The notes under the pieces: generated by a model
The model's input: only the letters and a program-made list of their open reading frames with translations
Told to the model about the DNA's origin: nothing
Database searches by the model: none
Position numbers and translations under genes: made by a program
Shown: positions 31,082 through 37,927 of the stretch, in pieces
Position numbering within the stretch: the stretch's first letter is position 1
Layout of the letters: every line of letters begins with the position of its first letter
NCBI GenBank assembly: GCA_002419215.1
Contig: DIFQ01000128.1
Location: 1-46,319 of the forward strand
Direction: 5' to 3'
DNA: 46,319 bases
Source of the DNA: Syntrophaceae bacterium UBA5744
GTDB lineage: Bacteria > Desulfobacterota > Syntrophia > Syntrophales > UBA2192

Positions 31082-31500
31082 GGTTCCTTTTTCAGCATCA
31101 GGACCGACCCGGGCATGTCTGCGAAACCGATGCGGCGGTAGAAATCCCACGTCCCGGCTTCGGCCACAAGCCCTATCCAGCCCAGCCCATCGTCCTTGAG
31201 ACGCCCGACGAGTTCCCGCACCATCCTGGTGCCGATTTTCCTGCCCCGGTACTCGGGGTGAACGTTGAGATCCTGAATATAGGCATCGGACGCCCGATCG
31301 CTGATCGCCCGACCCATACCGACGAGGCGACCCTGGTGGGTGGCGATGACGAAGCAGTGGCTGCCGCGAATGATGGCCCCGGCCAATTCCCGGTCACGGT
31401 CTGTCGTGTTTCCCCACCAGCCCTGCAGCCTGTAGAGTTCGATGACTGCTTCGACCTGCGATGGTGTGGGTTCCGTTATGAACGTATAATTGACCTGCAT
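31078..31500 (-). CDS. GNAT-family N-acetyltransferase
   Basis: The product is 140 residues from the ATG at 31500 (MQVNYTFITEPT). The acetyl-CoA binding segment is IQDLNVHPEYRGRKIGTRMVRELV, a good match to the GNAT Q/R-x-x-G-x-G/A pattern, with GLVAEAGTWDFYRRIGFADM in the second half. It is a small single-domain enzyme whose acceptor cannot be deduced. It overlaps the DUF2156 gene by four bases (ATGA), so the two are translated together and may modify related molecules. A GGGGTG ribosome-like site precedes the ATG. Confidence 0.82.
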   Translation of the reverse strand: MQVNYTFITEPTPSQVEAVIELYRLQGWWGNTTDRDRELAGAIIRGSHCFVIATHQGRLVGMGRAISDRASDAYIQDLNVHPEYRGRKIGTRMVRELVGRLKDDGLGWIGLVAEAGTWDFYRRIGFADMPGSVLMLKKEP

Positions 31501-31561
31501 TGCACCCCTATGAATCTTAAGAGCGCACCCCCTCCCTGTCAAGGTCAAAACCGCAATAAAT

Positions 31562-31601
31562 ATCCCCCTGTGCTCCTCTTCCACCGGAGACACAGGGGGA
31601 T
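31562..31601 (-). terminator. Probable terminator downstream of the CoA-racemase gene
   Basis: ATCCCCCTGTG (31562-31572) pairs with CACAGGGGGAT (31591-31601) around an 18-nt loop. On the minus strand an A/T-rich ATATTTATT follows. It lies beyond the gene that stops at 31693. Confidence 0.6.
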
Positions 31602-31692
31602 TTCGGCTTCCGGATTCCGGCTTCCGGATTCGGGCTTCATGGATTTATGTGTCTTTCCTGAATCCTGATGCCCGATGCCTGAAGCTTGTTTT

Positions 31693-32901
31693 TCAGCCCA
31701 CCGTCCCTTCCTTGCGCAGCTTCCCGATCTCCTCGGCGCTGAAACCGAGGCCGCCCAGGATCTCGTCCGTGTGCTCGCCGTGGACCGGCGCGAACCTTCT
31801 GACCTTGCCCGGCGTTTCCGACAGCTTTGGCAGAATGCCTACCTGCTTCACCTTGCCCAGTTTCGGGTGATCCAACTCGATGACCATCTTCCGGTGAAGG
31901 ATCTGCGGGTCCTGGAATGTCTCATCCAGCGAGTAGACCTTGCCTACGGGAACATCGTTTGCCGCGAGCAGATCGAACCATTCATCCCTCGTCTTCGTCA
32001 GGAACACGGTTTCAAGACCGGCGCGTATTTCATCAAATTCGGCTTCGGGCCCCTGGAATGTCATCTCCATGCTCCATTTGTGCGGCATGTACTCCTCTTT
32101 CCCGATGGCCTTGCAGAGATTGTCCCAGAAGTGCGGCTCGAGGCAGCCGATGCTGAGTAACCTGCCATCCTTTGTCCTGTAGACGCCGTAGTGGGGATAG
32201 GCGCCCTGCGCCCAGGACACCCCGGGTTTCAACACGGTCCCGTCCATGAAGAATCGGTGGGTGAACCAGGTGATCAGGTGCAGCGCCCCTTCCATGTAGG
32301 TGTGATCGATATACTGGCCTTTCCCCGTTTGATTCCGGGCCTGGATCGCCAGAAGGATCCCGATGGTCCCGTAGAGGGACACGCCTGCGAAGTCCGCGAT
32401 GATATTGAGCGGGATGGCGGGAAGACCGTCCTTCGGGCCGATGAGGCCAAGAACCCCTGCCAGCGAGATGTAATTGATGTCATGACCCGAGAAGAGCCTG
32501 TAAGGCCCGTCCTGGCCGTAGCCCGAAAGCGAGCAGTAAACGACACGGGGGTTGATCCCGCTCACCGTCTTGTAATCGACGCCGAGCCGTTCCACGACTC
32601 CGGGCCGGTAACCCTCGATGACCACGTCGGCATCCTTCGCCATCCGGTGAAAAATCCGGCGCCCCTCGTCGGATCGCAGATTCAGGCCGATGCACTTCTT
32701 GTTGCGGTTGAGCGCAAAATACGCGGCCTCTCTCTCCTTGTCCTTGCCGCCGGGTGAATAGCCCATATCGCCCAGGGGGAAGGCCTTGGCCGGCTCCACC
32801 TTGATGACCTCGGCGCCGAAATCGGCCAGGATCATGGTGCACAGCGCGCCCGGAACATAATTGGACAGATCGAGAACCTTGATGCCTTCGAGTGCCAGCA
32901 T
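31693..32901 (-). CDS. Alpha-methylacyl-CoA racemase-like family III CoA transferase (CaiB/BaiF)
   Basis: The product is 402 residues, the usual length. The ATG at 32901 has a GGAGGGAGG ribosome site. Two motifs point to the racemase subgroup of family III: GHDINYISLAGVLGLIG (catalytic His in GHDINY) and PLNIIADFAGVSLYG (catalytic Asp in ADFAG), matching human and bacterial AMACR more than formyl-CoA or carnitinyl-CoA transferases. It would epimerise 2-methylacyl-CoA esters in branched or aromatic acid degradation, in the cytoplasm. A nearby acyl-CoA dehydrogenase supports such a pathway. The first 14 residues of a longer frame are excluded. Confidence 0.85.
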   Translation of the reverse strand: MLALEGIKVLDLSNYVPGALCTMILADFGAEVIKVEPAKAFPLGDMGYSPGGKDKEREAAYFALNRNKKCIGLNLRSDEGRRIFHRMAKDADVVIEGYRPGVVERLGVDYKTVSGINPRVVYCSLSGYGQDGPYRLFSGHDINYISLAGVLGLIGPKDGLPAIPLNIIADFAGVSLYGTIGILLAIQARNQTGKGQYIDHTYMEGALHLITWFTHRFFMDGTVLKPGVSWAQGAYPHYGVYRTKDGRLLSIGCLEPHFWDNLCKAIGKEEYMPHKWSMEMTFQGPEAEFDEIRAGLETVFLTKTRDEWFDLLAANDVPVGKVYSLDETFQDPQILHRKMVIELDHPKLGKVKQVGILPKLSETPGKVRRFAPVHGEHTDEILGGLGFSAEEIGKLRKEGTVG

Positions 32902-33151
32902 AACCTCCCTCCTTTTTCGTGCTGTTGGCGCCGCCTTTTTCACGGCGCTGCGTCGTGGTCAGCGCCCGCCGTTCAGTGTCAACTCCGCGAAGCTCGGAAG
33001 AGCGGAAGTGAGGAAGATAGGACCAGACCAAAAATATTCTTGCATCCACTCCGCTCTTCTGCTCTTCCTGACTTCCGGACTTCGCGCTCTTGCAAGGTAA
33101 CGGCTCCCGGATGCTTGCGAACCGTCCAGCCCACCTGGACTTCTCGCACAG

Positions 33152-33185
33152 AAAAAAACCCCCGTATCACTTTGGATAACGGGGG
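33152..33185 (-). terminator. Strong Rho-independent terminator of the candidate ncRNA
   Basis: The stem CCCCCGTATC (33159-33168) pairs with GATAACGGGGG (33175-33185, one bulge) and ends in seven U on the minus strand. Confidence 0.88.
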
Positions 33186-33305
33186 AACCCTGGTCCGCGC
33201 ATCGTTTTCACCCTCAGTGGAACACAAGCATTACCACCGACGGCTTCCCTGTCCGACCCATGCATCGGGAAGACAGGGCGCCCTCACAAACCCTCTCAGA
33301 CCCGC
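33152..33305 (-). ncRNA. Candidate structured ncRNA or leader RNA
   Basis: The minus-strand transcript would begin near 33303, downstream of a TGCTATAGG extended -10-like site, and end at a strong terminator. Its ends can pair (GGTCTG at 33297-33302 with CGGACC at 33192-33197). Inside, a CCCTGTC/GACAGGG hairpin and a GUGG/CCAC hairpin are possible. The ends-paired shape recalls 6S RNA, but no consensus was matched. A leader for the racemase gene 250 nt downstream is the alternative. Confidence 0.45.
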
Positions 33306-33519
33306 CGCACCTATAGCACAATTCGGCCCCCTTCGCTATCGAAACCGTGTCCGCGGCATGGCCACGAAGCTAAGGACTGAATATCATAGATAAAGCTAGT
33401 GCTTGAAATTATTTCGGTTTTCTGATAAGTGCTCCATGCACAAAAACAAACGGTTCTCTTTACGGACGGGCAGGCCGACATTCCCCATCGGCTTTTGAGG
33501 AGAGAGGAAAGAGGACGAG

Positions 33520-33735
33520 ATGGAGTCCCGCGCTAACGCGGAATGGGAAACCTGCGGTCATTGCGGAAAGAGACTGTCGTTCATTAAATGCACCGGATGT
33601 GAGATACCTCTCTGTCATGAGTGTGCCTGTTTCGAACTGATCGGCTCCGGATGCGGCACCGTTATCCCGGCTTATTACTGTCTACTCTGCGTCAAGGATG
33701 CCAGGATAAACCCGAACGCGGTATTTTACAGCTGA
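33520..33735 (+). CDS. Small Cys-rich zinc-binding protein
   Basis: The product is 71 residues. Cys pairs are CGHC, CTGC, CHEC and CLLC, with further Cys residues in ECACF and SGCGT. That gives at least two zinc sites in a B-box/RING-like or FYVE-like arrangement. There is no enzyme motif and no signal peptide. It probably serves as a nucleic-acid or protein adaptor, but no specific role can be named. GAGGAGAGAGGAAAG lies upstream of the ATG and may supply the ribosome site. The end of this gene abuts a minus-strand terminator, so it converges on the riboswitch unit. Confidence 0.65.
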   Translation: MESRANAEWETCGHCGKRLSFIKCTGCEIPLCHECACFELIGSGCGTVIPAYYCLLCVKDARINPNAVFYS

Positions 33736-33764
33736 AAAAAAAGCGCCCTGTTCACGCAGGGCGC
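33735..33764 (-). terminator. Rho-independent terminator of the riboswitch B unit
   Basis: GCGCCCTG (33743-33750) pairs with CAGGGCGC (33757-33764). An A-run at 33735-33742 becomes a U-run on the minus strand. Confidence 0.8.
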
Positions 33765-33896
33765 ATCCAAACCGGCCATGCGACGGGATGGGTGACGACC
33801 GGGAAGGGTGAGATTGCGCCCGGCAGACCGCTCCGTCGTACGCGTTATTTTTTGTCCGTGTCGTCCCCTCCTGAAAGTGAAGCTCCCCGCCCACAA

Positions 33897-33926
33897 GGCG
33901 GGGCCTGCGGGACGCGCCCCCGGTCA
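33897..33926. repeat. 30-nt GC-rich repeat, copy 2
   Basis: This matches 20233-20262 at 29 of 30 positions. It begins in the stop codon of the small membrane-protein gene. With the adjoining CCCCGCC (33885-33891) it forms a GC hairpin with GGCGGGG (33897-33903). Confidence 0.75.
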
Positions 33927-34274
33927 TTCCGAGTCGGCGAAAAACTTTGTGATCAAGAACCCCATCATGATCAGCAGGACGGAGAGATCCGCCCGGTCGA
34001 GAACCCACAGGAGGATTTCCTTCACGAAGGCAATCTCGTTGAGAAAGCTGAAATAACCTGCCGGGATGTATTTCACCAGGGCAATAGAGGGATACCTCGT
34101 CCACTCATTATACCCGATCCAGCCGTAGAGTTGATACGCGAAAAGCAGGGTCCCGGAAAGAAAGATCAGGTTGGCCAGCCGGGACAGCAGGGACACCCTT
34201 CTGACTTTCGCTGCCGTGTTGGCAGGGTGGGAATATTGGAACCTCCACGCGGAATGCCCATCGGACGGATCCAT
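33924..34274 (-). CDS. Small two-span membrane protein under c-di-GMP riboswitch control
   Basis: The product is 116 residues. The ATG at 34274 has AGGAGG 8 nt upstream; the GTG three codons earlier overlaps that site. Two hydrophobic spans are visible (residues about 30-52, LANLIFLSGTLLFAYQLYGWI, and near the end, LSVLLIMMGFLITKFF), with a loop of about 30 residues between them (YNEWTRYPSIALVKYIPAGYFSFLNEIAF). No known domain is recognised. A c-di-GMP-I riboswitch begins 61 nt upstream, and a sigma-28-like promoter precedes it, so expression should follow flagellar sigma and c-di-GMP. The gene ends at the 30-nt repeat. Confidence 0.7.
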   Translation of the reverse strand: MDPSDGHSAWRFQYSHPANTAAKVRRVSLLSRLANLIFLSGTLLFAYQLYGWIGYNEWTRYPSIALVKYIPAGYFSFLNEIAFVKEILLWVLDRADLSVLLIMMGFLITKFFADSE

Positions 34275-34334
34275 TGCCGACACCTCCTCTTATATGGGGC
34301 GCGCGGGACAACCGTCCATGGAGATGCACCGCTC

Positions 34335-34424
34335 ACCCGGCAGCCCCGCCACCCTATCCGGAAGCCCGGACGTAGGCCGGTGGCTTTGCGTCCCGCCCTT
34401 TCGGGCGGTTTGCCCTTTCCAGGT
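34335..34424 (-). promoter_or_regulatory. c-di-GMP-I (GEMM) riboswitch, copy B
   Basis: The minus strand reads AAAGGGCAAACC, GCCCGAAAGGGC hairpin, GGGACGCAAAGCC, CACCGGCCTACG, then GGTGGCGGGGCTGCC, matching the class I consensus at all key blocks. P1 is ACCUGG (34419-34424) with CCGGGU (34335-34340). Position G20 is G, predicting c-di-GMP. The gene it would control starts 61 nt beyond the aptamer. Confidence 0.93.
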
Positions 34425-34507
34425 AAAAGCCTCCGGTCCGCGCGAGATCGCACAGCATGTGAAGGAGTATGTAGAAAACCAGTTCGGGCTGAAGGCTTCG
34501 TTTACTC

Positions 34508-34534
34508 TATCGGCTCATTCCGCCCTTTCCTTTA
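34508..34534 (-). promoter_or_regulatory. Sigma-28 (FliA)-like promoter for riboswitch B
   Basis: The minus strand reads TAAAG, 15 nt, GCCGATAG. The consensus spacing from TAAAG is 14, so this is one base longer; GCCGATA is kept. It lies about 84 nt upstream of the aptamer. The copy at 27372-27398 supports the reading. Confidence 0.6.
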
Positions 34535-34611
34535 GCGATTTTTATCGTGACGGCCCTTGAGGCACTCCCGGGGCCATGTTAGAATCCTCAAAAACACTCC
34601 GGGGACATGTG

Positions 34612-35424
34612 ATGGGATCTGCCGCCAAGTGTCTTGCCGTGCTGAAACTGGTCCTCGTCGAGCGGTTGGTGTACCGCCTCAATTTTTTCCTCCAGGTTTT
34701 AAGCGGGGTCCTCACCTCGATCATCATCGTCGCTCTCTGGATGGCCGTCTATCGGGGAAATTCTGTTTCAAGCCTGGGTGGTTACGCGATGCCGGAAATG
34801 ATCACCTACCTTCTGGGAGGGGGACTGATCAACACGTTCATCCTGACAACGGCAGAAAACAACGAGACGAGCCAGACCATCGCCGACGGAACTCTTTCGG
34901 GACTGCTCGTACAGCCGTTCAGCCCCTACTGGGTCTGGTTCTTTCGGGACATGGGGACCAAGCTTTTTCTGTTTCTTCTGGGACTTGCCGGCTATGGGAT
35001 GGTTTTCCTGTTTTTCCGGGATTTTCTCATTTTCCCGGGTTCGCCGGCCCGCTGGATGCTCTTCGCGATCGCCGTCGCCCTGGGGGTCCTTCTGCAGTTT
35101 CTCCTTTTTGAAAGCCTGAGCCTCCTGGCTTTCTGGATCGAGAACACCTATGGGATCCGTTTCACCATGCGCGTGATCCTCGAAGTCACGGGCGGCGCCA
35201 TCATTCCCCTGTCCTTTTTCCCGTCCGTCCTGCAGGCCTTTTTTTTCGCCCTCCCCTTCCCCTACCTGATCTATCTTCCGATGACGATCTATCTCGGTAA
35301 GACACCGGCCGACGAGGTCGTTGGCGCTTTCGTGCGGATGGGGTTCTGGATCGCAGGGCTGGCAGTCATCAATGGGGTCCTCTGGAGACGGGGGGTCCGG
35401 CGATACGTGGCCATGGGGGACTGA
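34612..35424 (+). CDS. ABC-2 type permease, first subunit
   Basis: The product is 270 residues from the ATG at 34612. About six transmembrane helices are visible, and the N-terminal VERLVYRLNFFLQVLSGVL plan is that of the DUF990/ABC-2 permeases of efflux systems. It starts a three-gene set with a second permease (3 bp after the stop) and an ATPase. Together they should form an exporter with two non-identical permeases. The substrate is unknown; related sets act on antibiotics, lipids or polysaccharides. The longer start at 34576 is possible but has a poorer ribosome site. Confidence 0.82.
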   Translation: MGSAAKCLAVLKLVLVERLVYRLNFFLQVLSGVLTSIIIVALWMAVYRGNSVSSLGGYAMPEMITYLLGGGLINTFILTTAENNETSQTIADGTLSGLLVQPFSPYWVWFFRDMGTKLFLFLLGLAGYGMVFLFFRDFLIFPGSPARWMLFAIAVALGVLLQFLLFESLSLLAFWIENTYGIRFTMRVILEVTGGAIIPLSFFPSVLQAFFFALPFPYLIYLPMTIYLGKTPADEVVGAFVRMGFWIAGLAVINGVLWRRGVRRYVAMGD

Positions 35425-35427
35425 ATC

Positions 35428-36228
35428 GTGAAGGATCTGCGCCGCTATGGTGAACTCTTCCTGTTCTTCGCAAAGACGGGCCTCATGAAGCAGATGGCTT
35501 ACCGGCCCCATTTTTTCCTGATGATCACGGGCAAAGTGATCCGGATTGCCCTGCTCTTTTTCTTTTTCCAGGCGATCTTCTTCCAGGTATCCCGGATCGG
35601 GGAGTGGACCTGGGAGCAGGTGCTTCTGCTGTTTGCCACGTTCCATGTCGTCGATTACTTGATGAGCATCACCTTCGGCCGCAACCTTTCGTCACACCTG
35701 CCCTCGAGGGTTCAGACCGGCGAGATGGACTACCGGATGATCCTCCCTGCCAATCTCCTTTTCTTCGCGTCCCTGGAGGACGTGGACATGATGGACTTCT
35801 TCAGCTTCCTGCCCACGCTGGGGTTTCTCGGCTGGGTCCTCTGGCGGCTCGACATGGCGATCCCCCTACTTCAGGTTGTCCTCTACATTCTCTTGATCGC
35901 CAACGCCCTCATCTTCCTCTATGCCGTGATCCTCGCCATCGCGACGACTTCCTTCTGGACGACGCAGTCCTACGGGCTTGCCGTCATTTTCGACAACCTG
36001 ATGAAGATCGGCCGTTACCCGCTGGACATCTTCGAGGGCTTCTGGAAAGTGGTATTCATCTATTTCTTGCCCCTCGTGCTGATTGCCCAGGTACCGGCCC
36101 AGGCGCTCCTCGGGGCGCTGTCGCCGGGCTTTGTCCTCTTTGCCTTCGGCGTCAGCGGGACGGCGCTTGCGCTGGCGCTTGTGTTCTGGCGAAAGGGTGT
36201 GAAGAATTACATGTCGGCGAGCAGCTGA
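35428..36228 (+). CDS. ABC-2 type permease, second subunit (GTG start)
   Basis: The product is 266 residues. The GTG at 35428 starts 3 bp after the previous stop, so the two are coupled. It has six hydrophobic segments: FFLMITGKVIRIALLFFFFQAIFF, VLLLFATFHVVDYLM, a middle pair, IFLYAVILAIATTSF and FVLFAFGVSGTALALALVFW. The SFWTTQSYGLAVIFDNLMKIGRYPLDIF block is typical of the DUF990-type permease that pairs with the gene above. It is an inner-membrane protein exporting an unknown substrate with the ATPase encoded after a short gap. Confidence 0.82.
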   Translation: MKDLRRYGELFLFFAKTGLMKQMAYRPHFFLMITGKVIRIALLFFFFQAIFFQVSRIGEWTWEQVLLLFATFHVVDYLMSITFGRNLSSHLPSRVQTGEMDYRMILPANLLFFASLEDVDMMDFFSFLPTLGFLGWVLWRLDMAIPLLQVVLYILLIANALIFLYAVILAIATTSFWTTQSYGLAVIFDNLMKIGRYPLDIFEGFWKVVFIYFLPLVLIAQVPAQALLGALSPGFVLFAFGVSGTALALALVFWRKGVKNYMSASS

Positions 36229-36235
36229 AAAACAG

Positions 36236-36300
36236 GGTATCGGGAACAATCTCCTTCCTTCTTGCCCTAAACCCTAGACCCGATACCCGAGACCTAGAAG
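36236..36300. repeat. Degenerate heptad repeat between permease and ATPase genes
   Basis: GGGTATCGGGAAC, then CCCTAAACCCTAGACCCGATACCCGAGACC. The 7-nt period is the same style found at 23628, 27455 and 42217. Confidence 0.6.
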
Positions 36301-36343
36301 CGTTTCGAAGCCGTAAGGTGGAAAAGACAGTATAGATGAAATT

Positions 36344-37315
36344 ATGAAGGCAATCTGTGCCAGGAAATTATCCAAGACCTACTGGTTCCACGAGAAGGAG
36401 GCGGGAATCGGGGGGTCCCTCAAGGCCCTCTTCTCAGGCCGGAAGGTGTACGTTGACGCCGTCCGTCAGATCGACCTCGACATCGGCCTGGGCGAGATCG
36501 TCGGGTTCATCGGCCCCAACGGCGCCGGGAAGACGACGACCCTGAAGATGCTCTCGGGCATCCTTCACCCCACGGCGGGGTCGCTGGAAGTCTTGGGGCA
36601 CATCCCGTCACGGCGGCACAAGGACTTTCTGAAGAACATCACCCTGGTTACGGGACAGAGGAACCGCCTCTTCTGGGACCTTCCCGCCCGGGAGTATTTC
36701 GACTTCTGCAGGGTGACCTACGAAATCCCTTCCGCAGCCTACAGAAGGAACATCGATTCCCTGGTCGGCATGGCGGGAATCGGAGAGATCCTCGATGTTC
36801 CCCAGCGCAAGCTCTCGGCCGGGGAAAGAAAGCGCTGCGAACTGGTTGCCGCCTTCCTGCACAACCCCTCCGTCATCTTCCTCGACGAGCCCACCAACGC
36901 CCTCGACCTCATCAACGCCCGAAGGATCCGCGAGTTCATCCGCGAAACGGGGAGGGAAAACCGGCATACGGTCATCCTGACTTCGCACAACATGGCCGAC
37001 ATCGAGCAGGTCTGCGAAAGGATCATCGTGATCACCGGGGGAAGAATCGCTTTCGACGGGAAGGCCGTGGAGCTTTACAACGCAAAAGGGCACAAGAAGC
37101 AGATCCGTATCGTCTTCGACGGCCCCGTGTCAACAGAGGCGCTGGGCGGTTTTGGCACCCTGCGGAAGACGAACGGTCAGGAGGTTTGGCTGGAGGTGGA
37201 TGCGGACCGGGCCGCCGCCGTCGCTTCCCATCTTTTCTCGAACTATCCCGTGAAAGACATCGGGATCATCGACCTCCCGCTGGAGGAAATCATCGAGTCG
37301 ATCTACAATGGATAA
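36344..37315 (+). CDS. ABC transporter ATP-binding protein
   Basis: The product is 323 residues. Walker A is GPNGAGKTT, the Q-loop region reads TLVTGQRNRLFWDLP, the signature is LSAGERKRCE, Walker B is VIFLDEPTNALD and the switch is LTSHN. These match the ABC-2 exporter ATPases (NatA/DrrA-like), with a C-terminal extension after the core (KQIRIVFDGPVSTEALGG) as in the DUF990-partner ATPases. It energises the two permeases encoded upstream. The 115-bp gap holds only a repeat, so co-transcription is likely. An RNase H-fold gene follows after 45 bp. Confidence 0.88.
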   Translation: MKAICARKLSKTYWFHEKEAGIGGSLKALFSGRKVYVDAVRQIDLDIGLGEIVGFIGPNGAGKTTTLKMLSGILHPTAGSLEVLGHIPSRRHKDFLKNITLVTGQRNRLFWDLPAREYFDFCRVTYEIPSAAYRRNIDSLVGMAGIGEILDVPQRKLSAGERKRCELVAAFLHNPSVIFLDEPTNALDLINARRIREFIRETGRENRHTVILTSHNMADIEQVCERIIVITGGRIAFDGKAVELYNAKGHKKQIRIVFDGPVSTEALGGFGTLRKTNGQEVWLEVDADRAAAVASHLFSNYPVKDIGIIDLPLEEIIESIYNG

Positions 37316-37360
37316 TCAGGAGCGAGGTTCGAGGAGCGAGGGAAGAAAAGGATCATCCTG

Positions 37361-37861
37361 GTGAGCTCTCTGCTGGCTGTAGATCTTGGATTGAAAACAG
37401 GTCTTGCCCTCTACGGGGAGGACGGGAAACTCCGCTGGTACCGCTCGAAGAATTTCGGCACAACGGCGCGCCTGAAACGGGCCGTTTACGGCATCCTGAA
37501 AGAAATCCCCGGACTCGCCATGCTGGTCATCGAAGGGGGCGGCGGCATTGCCGAAATCTGGGAACACGAGGCGCAGAAGCAGGGCATTGCGGTGCGCCGG
37601 ATCACGGCCGAGGATTGGAGAAAGACGATTCTCTTCAGCCGGGAGCAGCGGACCGGCGCCATGGCAAAGGAAAGGGCGGCATGGCTCGCCGACGCCGTTA
37701 TTGCCTGGTCGGGTCTGAGGCGTCCCACGGCCCCGCGGCATGATGCCGCGGAGGCGATCCTGATCGGCATCTGGGGCGTCATCGAGCAGGGCTGGCTCGG
37801 AGGCCTGCCGGCGGAGATACGCCATGGGGGTATACCCGGCCAACCGCGTAAAATGGGTTGA
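37361..37861 (+). CDS. RNase H-fold (RuvC-like) protein
   Basis: The product is 166 residues, starting at GTG 37361. The chain has the RNase H/RuvC fold pattern: LAVDLGLKTGLALY (first Asp), LAMLVIEGGGGIAEIWE (Glu) and PRHDAAEAILIGIWGVI (last Asp). These three acidic positions could bind two Mg ions for nuclease activity. Single-gene members of this sort are often labelled hypothetical resolvase-like proteins. It sits behind the ABC genes and 66 bp before the cytochrome cluster, so its function cannot be inferred from the neighbours. No signal peptide is present. Confidence 0.65.
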   Translation: MSSLLAVDLGLKTGLALYGEDGKLRWYRSKNFGTTARLKRAVYGILKEIPGLAMLVIEGGGGIAEIWEHEAQKQGIAVRRITAEDWRKTILFSREQRTGAMAKERAAWLADAVIAWSGLRRPTAPRHDAAEAILIGIWGVIEQGWLGGLPAEIRHGGIPGQPRKMG

Positions 37862-37927
37862 CAATTTCCCGGGCGCCGTTACAATACATGACATCGCTGC
37901 AACCATTCCACCCCCACACGAGGATCT

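Larger units (their letters stand above)
32902..33519. other. Intergenic region with a terminated minus-strand RNA
   Basis: About 600 bp lie without a protein gene. The parts nearest the racemase contain purine/pyrimidine heptad repeats (about 32995-33095). The centre holds a structured minus-strand RNA ending in a perfect terminator (33152-33305). The rest up to the gene at 33520 is AT-richer and shows no frame of note. Confidence 0.55.

Noticed and set aside
33152..33305. TPP, cobalamin or 6S RNA
   Set aside because: Short matches (CTGAGA, GGTGAAAA) are present, but the conserved cores of these families are absent.
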